From contig WFMF01000081.1 of assembly GCA_011033025.1 (NCBI GenBank), positions 124,001-188,000 of the forward strand: DNA of 64,000 nucleotides. Direction: 5' to 3'. The translations under genes and the position numbers were made by a program. A model generated the notes under the pieces. The model worked only from the letters and a program-made list of their open reading frames with translations. It was not told the DNA's origin and did not search any database. The DNA comes from Beroe forskalii. Lineage: Eukaryota > Ctenophora > Nuda > Beroida > Beroidae. Below are positions 23,649-33,868 of this stretch, piece by piece (the stretch's first letter is position 1; every line of letters begins with the position of its first letter).

Positions 23649-24645
23649 CTGTCTATGCTTGGCTTTGATAACGTTGAACCTTTCTATCAAATCTTCAGTA
23701 TTTTCTATCACAAACATGGAGCACATTTCTTTTAAACTTTCAAGCGATTTCATTATCCGACTGAAAAAGATTGAAATCTGGATAACCCGCAAGGATGATA
23801 TTCAACCCCTTTATATATAAGAGCTTTGAAATACTGAGTGTATGTAGGAAATACCAATAAATTATCAAAATCATGTGAGAAATAAGTAAAGATAAGGTTG
23901 TAAACTTTTATTTTTTAAATCTGTCATACTGCTCATACAGCATTTCGAATTCAATTTAACATACAGCCCATACTGCATTCTTAATTACTACCTTATAAAA
24001 GGAATATTCAGATTGTTAATATAAAGATATACAATGAGGCAGTGGTGAATGGTGATATTACTGACCTCTGTTGACTAGGAGAAAGATTCTTCAGCAACAT
24101 CGTGGCAAAACATTCGTATGACTTAATTTCTTTAGCAAGGAGAGCTCCCTGCTTAAATCCCAAGGACCTTCCTTCTTCCAAACCAGAACAGTGACCTTCA
24201 AATTTACCAACTGCAAAGCCATCGTCATAACATCTGTAATATAAGCATCTATGAATCTTGGGTATAAGCTAGGTAATAGAGATACATTCATGGCCTTGCA
24301 AACAGCAAGGCCAACATGCAATGCCTAAGTCTTCCTTACTGAGTTAATGCATACGTGCTTACTGCTTAGTGTACATGGTTCAAGGGACATTGTGGTATCA
24401 TTTCATCTAATTCATACTTACAGCACAAGTCTTTAAGGACATGTCCCATAAAATGACATTGATAGTTATAACTGAATAAGGCAAATCCAATAAGTCCAGT
24501 GGATCAATTAAATCCATTAATCCTTATGGAAACACTGAAAAATCCACATACAAATAATAGATGATTGCTGAGATTCCAATCTTAATTTGACTCACCTTTT
24601 TTCAAGATCAACGATATCACTTAGAAAGTCATCACTAAACATCAT
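23649..24645 (-). CDS. LTO1: LTO1/ORAOV1 homologue (Fe-S adaptor for ABCE1), 3' end not found
   Basis: LTO1 with YAE1 recruits ABCE1 to the cytosolic iron-sulfur targeting complex, so it supports ribosome biogenesis and recycling. Three exons join in phase: 24,645-24,596 (start MMFSDDFLSDIVDLEKR; the second ATG at 24,642 is also possible), 24,233-24,066 and 23,760-23,649. Exon 2 carries the family's deca-GX3 signature: glycines every fourth residue in DDGFAVGKFEGHCSGLEEGR and then SLGFKQGALLAKEI, YECF. Exon 3 is the helical tail (SLKEMCSMFVIENTEDLIER). The 110 visible residues compare with 137 in the human protein; exon 3 ends in phase 0 at a donor (GTACAT), so a short last exon should lie below 23,648, but I could not identify it. 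ALKBH1 lies downstream on the same strand. Confidence 0.85.
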
Positions 24646-24701
24646 CACCTTTATTACTCAAGATAGCATTATCAATCATCATCTCCTTATCAATAAATAA
24701 A

Positions 24702-25363
24702 CTAGCAGGCTTGTTGGGCCTGCAAATCCTCAGCTCACTCAGTACCAGTATTCATGGCACCTCATTCGTAAATTACAACCCATGCAATTCAAATTAATGA
24801 AAACGTTTTGTCGCATCTAAGAATTCCAATCAGAACCAAAGATACAGGTTCAGGGAACATTGGGGGGGGGAAGTGGAGCAGTAGAATAAACTTAAAAACA
24901 AAATAAAAAGCCATCATTTTAGGAATATTTTGGAATATGCTATATGTCATTTTCAACCTGAATATTCATATATTTATTTTACAATGCATATTTGTTATTT
25001 ATTTTACAACATTTATTCTACAATGCTACCAAGCAAATATATGATACTTAATTGCCTACAAGCACACAAACATCTTACTTATAAAGTCCCAAATTCTGTA
25101 TGTTCTCCACACATCACGCCCCATGGCAACATGCGCACAAGGGGGTTAAAATGCGCGTGCAGATTAACTGGCCTGTTCATTTCTGTTTAATGCTGTTTTG
25201 ATTACAGAGCTTCATAACTTCGTTACTTTTGATCTGATTGGAATTTTTGATGCGGTAAAAAGTATTTAGTTGATTTGAATTGTGGGGTTTGAAATTTGCG
25301 AACGAGGTTCTGCGTAGCAGCGCTGAGTGAGCTGTGTATATGCAGGCCCAACGGGCCTGCTAG
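24702..25363. mobile_element. Helitron-like non-autonomous element with two outward ends
   Basis: The right end has the hairpin GCAGGCCCAACGGGCCTGC overlapping CTAG followed by T, the 3' signature of Helitron-type elements. The left end is the reverse complement of nearly the same structure (CTAGCAGGCTTGTTGGGCCT). Subterminal CTCAGCTCACTCAG and CTGAGTGAGCTG also face each other. The inside has no coding capacity. It shares TTCATAACTTCG and TTTTTGATGCGGTAAAAA with 32,297-32,345. It could be a palindromic element or two truncated copies back to back. Confidence 0.5.
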
Positions 25364-25661
25364 TTATCTATAAACTGGTTATTTTAAACTAGATGACGTT
25401 ACACACTGAAAACCACAAAATAATGAATTACTATTAAATAATAATAATATTTGAAGTTTAAGAACACTACTTTTAAGGCTAGCTTATACTCAGCAGTGTT
25501 AAATAGCTAAAACCAAAAGTTTAAAGCTAAAAATTTAACATACATAAGAGCGTCTTCTCATAAACCCAATAATGTAAAAATGCAATAATTAATAATCACT
25601 TATATCACAGAGGATACCAAAATAGGATATTCAGATGAATAAGAAGCACAGTGGGCAAAAA

Positions 25662-28478
25662 TCATTTTGTCAGGTTCATAGTGTCTGATATGGTTAGTTC
25701 AAAAAGATGAGTTTTCAATAGTTTTTTGAATGAGTCAATGCTATGAGCTGTGGTAATATGAAGTGGAAGGTTATTGAAAATCTTAGGTCCAATAAATGAA
25801 AGGCTTCTTTGACCAAACCTGGTGCTCATGGTTGGAGTCAATAACCTTGGTGTATAGCCTTGATATGAGTAGCTAAACATGTCTTGTATATACAAAGGTG
25901 CTAAACCATTGATTGCCTTGTATGATAAAAGTGCTATTTTGAATACAATACGCTTTTTGACTTGGAGCCAGTGAAGATCGTGGAGGTCTCTATCAACATG
26001 ATCATATTTGTATTTGCCAGTAACCAATTTAGCAGCAGAGTTTTGTACAATTTGCAACTGATTCAGAAGCTTTTCTGCAATACCATAATACAAACAATTG
26101 CAATAGTCCAAACATGAAATGACTAGACTGTTAACCACTAGTTTCATCTGTTCCTTTGTAAGCAGAAAACGGACTTTGCAAAGATTCCGAATGGTATGGA
26201 ATGAGTTCTTTTTGAGAGTGGTTATTTGTTTCTCAAATGTTAATCTTTGATCCAATTGAACTCCAAGATTCTTGACAACTGACTGGAATCGGATGGTTGT
26301 TCCACTAAAAAGATTCACACCATTTATTTCAATTTGTTGCAGTATTCTGCTGGAGCCAAACAATATGATTTGAGTTTTAGGCTCATTTAGTTGAAGGTAA
26401 TACTTTGACATCCATTTCCTAATAACATCAAAGCAGTCATTGATCTGATTTGTCAATACGTCAACTTGCTCAGAAGATGGAAAATGCTTTGCTACTTGAT
26501 GATCATCAGCATAGCCAAATATCTTAAAGCCAAGCCTTTGAACACACATGTATATAGAGCGAATATATATATTGAACAATACTGGGCCAAGAACTGATCC
26601 CTGAGGAACACCAAACTTGATTGTTATTGCTTCAGATGTTACAGCACCAAGTCTAATTCTTTGAGAGCGACCTTTGAGAAAGCTAGTGAACCATGCCAGT
26701 GCTGTTCCTCTGATTCCAATTTCATGCTTCAGAATGTTCAAAAGCAACGAGTGGTCTACTGTATCAAAGGCTGCACTGAGGTCTAAGAGCATAACTATTG
26801 TTGCAGTATTTTCATCAGCAGCAATAAGTAAGTCATTGACAATTTTCACTAGAATGGTCTCTGTACTATGATTTTTCTTGTAAGCAAATTGATCTGGACA
26901 GTGAAGATTACCTTGCTGCATATGGACATTCAGCCTCTTCAAAACAACTCGTTCAACCAGTTTCCCCACAAATGTAAGGTTGGAAACAGGACGATAGCTG
27001 TTCAAACTGTTGCCATCCAGTTTTTTATCCTTTAATAGAGGAGATATGTCAGCAAGTTTTACACCGTCCATAGAGCCAGTACTCAAGGATAAATTAACAA
27101 TGTTAACAATGGTTGGAAGCAAGGAATCAATATTGTCTTCAAGTAACTGTTTAGGTAGCATGTCAGCAGGTGAACATTTTATACCACTCTCACTAATTAC
27201 TTCTTTTAGTTCATCAATGGTTGTAGGATTGAATTCAAAGAGCTCATGTGAGGAATTTTGTTCAAGAGGTGTCTCTGATGTGATCTCAGGGTCAAATGTT
27301 TCTCTTATTTTGTCTATTTTTTCAACATAAAACTGATTGAAGTCTCTGGCCAACTTCTCAAGATCTTCAGTTTCAGGAAGAGTATGGTTCTGTTGATTAT
27401 CTAGTACTTTGTTGACAATGCTATACAGGTTCCCAGTGTTACCTTTAGATTTTTGAATTACATTGCCAAGGTATGCCTTCTTCTTATCTTTAGCCAACAT
27501 AGTTGATTTCAAGCAAAGCTCTTTGTAAAACAAGTAAGCCTCCTCAGAAACATGTTTTGTCCTCTCTGCTTGGCGTCGTAGTTTCCTCAGTTCTCTGTAC
27601 TCCTTATCAAACCATGGAGCCTTATCAACGACTGATATAATTTTGTCAGTTAGAGGAGCATGCTTATTTAGGATAATGTTAAGCTCAGATGACAAAGCAC
27701 TAATGGCAGTTCTGAAGCTTGTGGATGTGGATGCTGAGTCAAGAATTGTCTGAAGATCAGATGAAAATGCATCCTTATTGATGCAGTTAAGATTCCTAAC
27801 TTGAATTTTTTTGAAATACTTTTCATTCAACTGGGCAGTCAATGTACAGAAGACGGGATAATGGTCAGATCCCAAGGAATTAAGATGCTCCACAGTAGTT
27901 GAGTATTTTAATGTCTTGTTCAGAGAAAATAGAAACACCTGATCAAGAGAGCCACCTCCAATATGTGTTGGTTCATTCACCAGCTTTCTCATACCATATG
28001 AAGTGAAGATGTCAAGACATTGCTTTTCAACTCCAGTAGAATTCTCGAAATGAATATTCAAATCTCCTGCAACAATAAAATCATCTGATTTTGCTGAGAT
28101 TTCAGACAAAAGGCAGTCAAGCTCTTGAGAGAAGACAGATGTTAAGGGTCCTGTCCTATACATAGTCACTAAAACAATTTTTGATGACTCAGTTTTCAGA
28201 CACACTGCCACAAACTCAAAACTCTGGAAGTGATTGCTCAAATTACATCGAACAACAGGCATTCCAGTCTTATAAATAACAGCAGCACCACCTCCTCTCA
28301 TGTTCTTCCTGAATTCATGTAAAATTGAGAAGCCATAAGATTTGATAACACTTGTTGTTGCATTGCTATCATCATCCAGCCATGTTTCACAAATTGAAGC
28401 AACATCAATACATTTATCTTCAATAAGACCCATTACATCATCAATCTTATTATTTAGTGATCTAGGGTTGAAGAGCAT
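25662..28478 (-). CDS. LINE ORF2: endonuclease and reverse transcriptase
   Basis: The 938-aa protein nicks target DNA and reverse-transcribes the element RNA in place. The N-terminal APE-type endonuclease (about residues 1-220) shows NPRSLNNK, CETWL, RGGGAAVIY, GDLNIH and SDHYPV. The RT (about 440-740) shows SYRPVSNLTFVGKLVERVV, LLDLSAAFDTVDHSLL, GVPQGSVLGPVLFNIYI and the catalytic FGYADD. A C-terminal region with CNCLYYG and HWLQVKKR follows, as in L2/CR1/Jockey-group elements. No RNase H domain is seen. The start is the first ATG after ORF1; the frame is open a little upstream, so re-initiation or a slightly longer protein is possible. Confidence 0.93.
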   Translation of the reverse strand: MLFNPRSLNNKIDDVMGLIEDKCIDVASICETWLDDDSNATTSVIKSYGFSILHEFRKNMRGGGAAVIYKTGMPVVRCNLSNHFQSFEFVAVCLKTESSKIVLVTMYRTGPLTSVFSQELDCLLSEISAKSDDFIVAGDLNIHFENSTGVEKQCLDIFTSYGMRKLVNEPTHIGGGSLDQVFLFSLNKTLKYSTTVEHLNSLGSDHYPVFCTLTAQLNEKYFKKIQVRNLNCINKDAFSSDLQTILDSASTSTSFRTAISALSSELNIILNKHAPLTDKIISVVDKAPWFDKEYRELRKLRRQAERTKHVSEEAYLFYKELCLKSTMLAKDKKKAYLGNVIQKSKGNTGNLYSIVNKVLDNQQNHTLPETEDLEKLARDFNQFYVEKIDKIRETFDPEITSETPLEQNSSHELFEFNPTTIDELKEVISESGIKCSPADMLPKQLLEDNIDSLLPTIVNIVNLSLSTGSMDGVKLADISPLLKDKKLDGNSLNSYRPVSNLTFVGKLVERVVLKRLNVHMQQGNLHCPDQFAYKKNHSTETILVKIVNDLLIAADENTATIVMLLDLSAAFDTVDHSLLLNILKHEIGIRGTALAWFTSFLKGRSQRIRLGAVTSEAITIKFGVPQGSVLGPVLFNIYIRSIYMCVQRLGFKIFGYADDHQVAKHFPSSEQVDVLTNQINDCFDVIRKWMSKYYLQLNEPKTQIILFGSSRILQQIEINGVNLFSGTTIRFQSVVKNLGVQLDQRLTFEKQITTLKKNSFHTIRNLCKVRFLLTKEQMKLVVNSLVISCLDYCNCLYYGIAEKLLNQLQIVQNSAAKLVTGKYKYDHVDRDLHDLHWLQVKKRIVFKIALLSYKAINGLAPLYIQDMFSYSYQGYTPRLLTPTMSTRFGQRSLSFIGPKIFNNLPLHITTAHSIDSFKKLLKTHLFELTISDTMNLTK

Positions 28479-28519
28479 ATAGTTTAATGAAGCTTCTTTC
28501 TTGCTAGAGCTGATGCCAA

Positions 28520-29818
28520 TTAATTCTTTTGGTAAAAAGGGATAGTCCTCTTTACCTTTTCAAGGTGTTCCAAGTAAACAGGACAGGAAATACTGTTGGT
28601 CTCATGATTTGTGTTATCATGATTTGCCTTTGAACAGTTTATGCAGCAGGTTGGTCCTGAGTTGGCTTTCACGGGACATGCACGAGTTTCATGGTCCCCA
28701 GAGCAAAAACCACATTTAGGTGACTTGCTACAATCCTTGCTATGATGCCCAAACTCTTGGCAGTTGTAACACCGTAGAACAAACACTCTGTCATATACTT
28801 TGCAAGTTTGGGATCCAACAAATAAACGATCATTCTGCTTAGAGATTACAGATCTTATGACATTACTTACCCGAATAACAGCCCTGAATACACTGCTGTT
28901 GTTACGAAGTGGAGCAACATAAATCACATCCATGATTTTATCATCAGTGCATGATGATTCCTCTAAAACAGAAGTTATGCCTGGGTTCTGATTTTTAACC
29001 ATGGTGGAAATCTCCTCTTTCGAATACTCCCTATTGAAACCAACAACAGTGATTGTAGGTACTTTAGTAGCCACTTTCTCAACTCTGTGTTCAGGGCATT
29101 CATTGACAATTTTTCCTTTTAGTTTATCAGCATCAGATTTACTGTTGAGTACAATGCCAGTGTCTGAGGAACGTTTCAGAGTAAAGGTTTTGTGCACAGA
29201 TATGCCATTATCAATACATATCTTTTCCAACTTAGCTGCATCAACAGGATTGCCATTTTCATCATTTTTTATAGCCATCATGTGTTTCAGGTTCTCAGTG
29301 TGCTGTTTATCTTCCCAGGCATTGTGAATACTGCCACCATTAACAGTGTTCATGTTGGCAGGAGCAGCTGCTGATAAAGCTTCTGGCTTACACAGAAATG
29401 ACTTTAATTCACTTATTTCAGATTTGAAAGCACATTTCATTGAATCAATCTTTTTCTCAAGGACATCAACACGATCAACAGTAGCCAATGCTCTCTTCTC
29501 TTCCTCACAGGTAATACAGAAATCGCAAACAAACAGAAAGCGGCCAAACCTTTTCTCATAAGCTCCTGTGTTATTGACAGCTGGCAGTAGTTGATTTGAA
29601 AATACTGTGGGAGCACTGACACAGTTCTTTTCAGTGGAGCAGTTGATGGCATGAAAAGTATTTTTACAGAACCAACATTTAATTCCATGTGCATCAGTAT
29701 TTACATTTGTATTACATGCCTTACAATGACCATCAGTGATGAGGTTAGGTGCAGTGTTAACAATACCATCTGACGAACTGCTACTTGCGTCACTTTCAGA
29801 ATCCTGAAAGATTACCAT
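28520..29818 (-). CDS. LINE ORF1: PHD-like finger, coiled coil, zinc knuckles
   Basis: The 432-aa protein has an N-terminal PHD/RING-like cysteine cluster (CKACNTNVNTDAHGIKC then CKNTFHAINC, about residues 31-70). A charged helical stretch follows around 115-140 (VDVLEKKIDSMKCAFKSEIS), then a middle region with PTITVVGFNREYSKEEI. Three C-terminal zinc knuckles close the protein (CYNCQEFGHHSKDC, CGFCSGDHETRAC, CCINCSKANH). The role is an RNA-binding chaperone for the element's RNP. A diverged plus-strand relative of the C-terminal half lies at 40,138-40,725. Confidence 0.88.
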   Translation of the reverse strand: MVIFQDSESDASSSSSDGIVNTAPNLITDGHCKACNTNVNTDAHGIKCWFCKNTFHAINCSTEKNCVSAPTVFSNQLLPAVNNTGAYEKRFGRFLFVCDFCITCEEEKRALATVDRVDVLEKKIDSMKCAFKSEISELKSFLCKPEALSAAAPANMNTVNGGSIHNAWEDKQHTENLKHMMAIKNDENGNPVDAAKLEKICIDNGISVHKTFTLKRSSDTGIVLNSKSDADKLKGKIVNECPEHRVEKVATKVPTITVVGFNREYSKEEISTMVKNQNPGITSVLEESSCTDDKIMDVIYVAPLRNNSSVFRAVIRVSNVIRSVISKQNDRLFVGSQTCKVYDRVFVLRCYNCQEFGHHSKDCSKSPKCGFCSGDHETRACPVKANSGPTCCINCSKANHDNTNHETNSISCPVYLEHLEKVKRTIPFYQKN

Positions 29819-29962
29819 CCTAAATGAGAAACCCCAGAATCTACCAAAATTGGTTGGAGATCAATAGCAGGAGAGGCAAAAGTGCTTTCACTGCGAGCTT
29901 CAAGCTTTACAGCAGTACTTTATACTTGGTATTTCGGTTATAAACCGCAGCTGGGGTTCCTC

Positions 29963-30030
29963 AGTTAGTTAATTTAATATATGTTGTGTTGTAAGATTAA
30001 TATATGTTGTGTTGTAAGATTAAAATGTAA
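29963..30030. repeat. Short duplicated block, also inverted at 38,497
   Basis: ATATGTTGTGTTGTAAGATT occurs twice in a row. The segment AGTTAGTTAATTTAATATAT with TGTTGTGTTG matches the reverse complement of 38,497-38,530, so the two ends of this TE-rich block share an inverted sequence. Confidence 0.55.
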
Positions 30031-30043
30031 TCACTGGACACAT

Positions 30044-30320
30044 TTACATCAGATCACTAGATCGAGAACACTGGAATGTCACAACACAAGATTATGAGAC
30101 ACAGGCACATCGGATCATTAGATCGAGAACACTGGAACATCACAACACTAGATCATGGGACACAGGTACATTGGATCATTATATCGAGAACACTGGAACA
30201 TGAACATTAGAGTACTACATCTTGGGACACAGGTACATCGGATCATTAGATCAAGAATGCTGCAGAACATCAGAACACAGGTACGCCGGAATGTCGGATC
30301 ATAAGACCGAGAAAACTGGA
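30044..30320. repeat. Tandem repeat, ~61-67-bp unit
   Basis: Units contain GGATCATTAGATCGAGAACA then CTGGAACATCACAAC and GGGACACAGGTACAT. Four to five diverged copies lie in direct order. Confidence 0.8.
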
Positions 30321-31234
30321 AAAATCAACAATTAATACGTTAATTAAAACTTATTTGTCACTATATTTGTTCCTAAGCACGACAATAACAGGGATATATG
30401 TGTTTAGCAATACATGAAGGGGAGTCTTTTCTGTAGGGGAGAATAATAATATAATAATAATATAACAATTTTACTAATAAATAACACGATTCATTCTATA
30501 AAATTAGCTACTAAACTTCATCCTTCGTTTCCACACCTTATTTCCAAGGTGTCCAAAATAGAATAAAATCCGGCAATCTGAATCCTTCACTACAATTACA
30601 TACCTTCACAAGGCACCCCCAATCCAAAGTCAGAATTAGAAAAATATAATTAAAGATGAATAAATATGAATAAATATGGTTAAGGTTGATTGAGCCTGCT
30701 TGAATTAACGATGTATTAGGTTATGATTAATAAATAATTGACAGAAATAAATAACTGATGGACATAGTTAGAATCCAAAATAATAAGCAAGATTAAAACC
30801 ATAAGCAAAACCAGTAAAAATAACGAAACTGATTTTATCATAAATAAAAACTACTGTCAATAAAAAACTACTGTCAATAAACAATTAAAAACACCTGCTC
30901 ACTATTCAATACTACTTGGTCTGACATAGGTGTTTATGCCTTTCCTATTTGCAATAAACTTATTTTGCATCAGATAGTTATTAAACTTTGATTTGTTTTC
31001 TAGATAACCTTTTCCTTAAATCTTGTCTAATATAAGTTTTGAAACATGCCAATAATTATTATCATTCTCATGCAAACATTCATTCTTAAAAACTTCCAAA
31101 TTACTCTTAAATGAATTGACATCATTAGAGTGATCTGACATCATTAGAGTGATCTGTGGTTCTAGGTATACAAGTTGGTGATTGAGGGGTGTTATAAGAG
31201 GTGGGAAATAGAAATGCAGAGGGTTAAGTCAACC
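30321..31234. other. AT-rich stretch, nothing recognised
   Basis: The composition is simple and A/T-rich, with short AATAA-type runs. A direct duplication (ATTGACATCATTAGAGTGAT) sits near 31,117-31,155. No coding signal is seen. Confidence 0.5.
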
Positions 31235-31430
31235 TGATTGTTAGCTACAGGAACAGGTGGCTTATCAACAACAGATTTCAATAGCCTTTTAATCTCAGTA
31301 ACATCATCAGCAAGGTTTGTGACTCGGTTATCTAAGATATTGACTTTATCATTGGTTATCTAAGATATTGACTTTATCATTGGTTATCTAAGATATTGAC
31401 TTTATCATTGGTATCACAAGCAACAGTGAG
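31235..31430 (-). pseudogene. Coding-like coiled-coil fragment with 28-bp tandem repeats
   Basis: On the minus strand one frame reads NDKVNILDNRVTNLADDVTE and on into IKRLLKSVVDKPPVPVANN, a heptad-like helix typical of LINE ORF1 coiled coils. Upstream, the segment TATCTAAGATATTGACTTTA is repeated three times with a 28-bp period (31,325-31,410), which breaks the frame because 28 is not a multiple of three. It is probably a relic of another LINE ORF1. Confidence 0.4.
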
Positions 31431-31564
31431 AAAGAAATTTTAGAGAATGAAATTTATTTTTATCAACATTACAATACATTTAAAATACAAAACAAAATAA
31501 TTCCTTTCCTTTTCACCATAATTTCCCAATTTTGACAATTGAACTTAACTCAGTTGCCCCAGAC

Positions 31565-31862
31565 CATCGGGGCGCCGCGTACTATGGCGCCTGGGTATGT
31601 GTCCCATATAACGCCGGCTGAGTGACGTCACAGATCTAAACGTCAATTTTTCTGTATCCTAAACCTAACCATGACCCTAACCAAAACCTTAACCTTAATC
31701 CTTACCCTAACCCTAACAAATCCTGATCCTAATCCTGACCCTAACTCTAATCCTTAAAGCGCTAGGTGCGCTTAAACTTAATTTTCTGAGTGACGTCATT
31801 ATCATAGATAATGAAGAGCTCAGAGTTATATGGGACACTAGCCGGCGCCTGCGCCCGGGTAA
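31565..31862. mobile_element. MITE-like element enclosing degenerate telomere-like repeats
   Basis: Imperfect inverted ends face each other: TGTCCCATATAACGCCGGC near 31,600 and GTTATATGGGACACTAGCCG near 31,824, each next to GGCGCC-rich sequence. Between them, 31,660-31,755 is built of CCCTAA-like units (CCTAACCATGACCCTAACC, TTACCCTAACCCTAAC). GAGTGACGTCA occurs just inside both ends in direct orientation. No ORF is present. Confidence 0.45.
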
Positions 31863-32125
31863 TGATGCCCGGTCTCGCGGCGCGCGACACTGTGCAAGGT
31901 ACCTTCAGTGCGACAGTGCAACGCACCCCAGGAAAAGCACCTAGCGCGCCCAGCGCCCAGGTGCTGCGCGCGGCACAGACCGCAGCGCCACAACGGGCCA
32001 GATACAACTGAGTAACACCACTCACAAGTCAAATCGAAAATTTTAACATTGTTACGTTTTGTCTTGCTAAACACGTATATCCCTGTTATCGTCGCGCGGC
32101 GCGCTTCCTCAGAGGCGCGAGCGCC

Positions 32126-32201
32126 GCGCGCGTACACACACCTATGCGGGCTTAGGAACTTCATGTACTTCCTAAGCCCGCAAAGGTGTGTGTACGCGCG
32201 C
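32126..32201. repeat. Near-perfect 33-bp-arm hairpin
   Basis: GCGCGCGTACACACACCTAT with GCGGGCTTAGGAA pairs with its complement 10 bases further on. Only one mismatch occurs in 33 pairs. It lies in a CpG-rich patch (32,086-32,280) with no gene. It could be transcribed as a miRNA-like precursor, but is more simply a mobile-element hairpin. Confidence 0.75.
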
Positions 32202-32420
32202 TTCTGTAGGAGGAGATAGATTTTAAAGTTGATTTTCGGCAAATCGCGTCGTAAGTTCGCGCGCGCACTGTAATTACAGGTGAAATCGCGATTTGAAAAA
32301 TTCATAACTTCGGATAGGAACAATATTTTTTGATGCGGTAAAAACCTACTGGTAGCTGGCGTTCAGCTCTATCAGAAAAAACAAAAAACCGAAAATCGAC
32401 CTCAGACCCCCCCCGGCCCC

Positions 32421-32461
32421 CTTAACATGGCAAAGCAAGAAAATCCAAAGGGTTTGTAAAA
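32421..32461 (+). pseudogene. Copia RNase H coding stub, left of foldback element
   Basis: The frame reads WQSKKIQRVCK, the conserved peptide before the STLAAE motif of Copia-type RNase H. The companion half begins at 37,320. The 4.85-kb foldback element separates them, with a 9-bp target duplication shared by both sides. Further left the Copia homology is lost within a few tens of bases. Confidence 0.75.
32453..32461. repeat. Target-site duplication (left copy)
   Basis: TTTGTAAAA directly precedes the foldback terminus TAGGGTGCGCCC. The identical nine bases follow the other terminus at 37,311-37,319. Confidence 0.9.
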
Positions 32462-33387
32462 TAGGGTGCGCCCTTTTTTGAAAGTTTTTTAGGCACTTTG
32501 ACTCGATTGTAGATCTCAGTGAGCTGATCACGAGGATATCAAGTTTTTTGAAATTGGACAATGTCTTCCTTTGCCTCTGGGCGTTTTTCTGTTTCGTGAC
32601 GTCACATCACGTGACCTGTCACGTGATCCGCCTGCTAGTACTTTGTGCGCTCAGGATTCCGCGCGCGCAATTGTAATTCTATGCGCGTTCGCGGATCTGA
32701 GTTGTCCGTGTCAATTCTGTGCTATCTATGGCATTGGCAAGACTTATCTTTATTGGATAATATTAGAATTTTCTGAACCAATCTATGAATATAGACGCAG
32801 ATAGCAAATAATTTAAGAATCAGCAAGTTTTGCCATTGCCATTTTCAAGCTGATAATTGCGATTACTTGGAAAATGGAAGCTTAAGTTTATACATTGAGA
32901 GCTGGGAAGTACATTAGTACTATACAGGGTTAAAATTGTACATCCCAATCAGGAGTCAGGGTGCATGTGACTGCTGAGTGTCCCCAGTCAGATCACATGA
33001 CAAAGCAGAGGACACTCTCCCTCAACCAATGACCGAGCAGAACAAGGTTCTCGTGACTGATAGAGGAGGAAGCAAGCAGTATCTCTTTGACCATGAAGAA
33101 ATCCAGTTAACAGTGACCTAGTTTGTTATAATTTAACGAGTAGGCCCTCTACCTAATTCTATTTCATCGTTCGGCAGTCTTGAAGCTTATTCCGATCCCG
33201 AGATCTGTGAAATGTGAAACAATAAAAATCCGTTTTATTGTTTTGTTCTTTTTAATCATGAGTATGGAAGTATCAGTCATGAACTTGAAGGGATTATGTC
33301 TGGCGTTGCCACACTCCCTGGGTCTGATAAAGTCGGACAAAGCGGATTCAAAACGACGGAATGTCGCTCGGAATCATGGGAATCGAG

Positions 33388-33416
33388 GTCTAATCCCATA
33401 GTCAGGGATTAGACCT
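33388..33416. repeat. Small hairpin within foldback arm
   Basis: GGTCTAATCCC and GGGATTAGACC pair around a 7-base loop. The mirror copy is at about 36,359-36,387 in the right arm. Confidence 0.7.
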
Positions 33417-33868
33417 GTACTTCTGTTGTCCGAGATCTCGCATTTGTACTCTTTTGATTTAGATGATTGGGAAACGGCCAAGATAACGGTATGAAAGTTC
33501 CTCAGGATTGGGAACCATCGCTCTAAATCTGGGCACCATGGAATTTTCTGATGCCAATCTATGATAGACGCAGACAACAAATAATTTTAGAATCAGCAAG
33601 TCTTGCCAGTGCCATTTTCAAGCTGATAATTGCGATTAACTTGGAAAATGGAAGCGTAAGTTTATACATTGAGAGCCGAGAAGTACATTAGTACTATACA
33701 AGGTTAAAATTGTACATCCCAATCAGGAGTCGAGTGTCCCCAGTCAGATCACATGACAAAGCAAGGGACACTCTCCCTCAACCAATGATCGAGCAGAACA
33801 AGGTTCACGTGACTGATAGAGAAGGAGGAAGCAAGCAGTATCTCTTTGACCATGAAAAGATCACGGAA

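Larger units (their letters stand above)
25440..29900 (-). mobile_element. Full-coding LINE (non-LTR retrotransposon)
   Basis: Two long uninterrupted frames, ORF1 (29,818-28,520) and ORF2 (28,478-25,662), are separated by 41 bases. The 3' side ends near an AT-rich (ATT)n stretch at 25,437-25,452, as in L2/CR1-type elements that end in short microsatellites. The 5' end is not determined; sequence to about 30,000 may be 5' UTR. No stop or frameshift interrupts either frame, so this copy is young or still competent. Confidence 0.85.
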
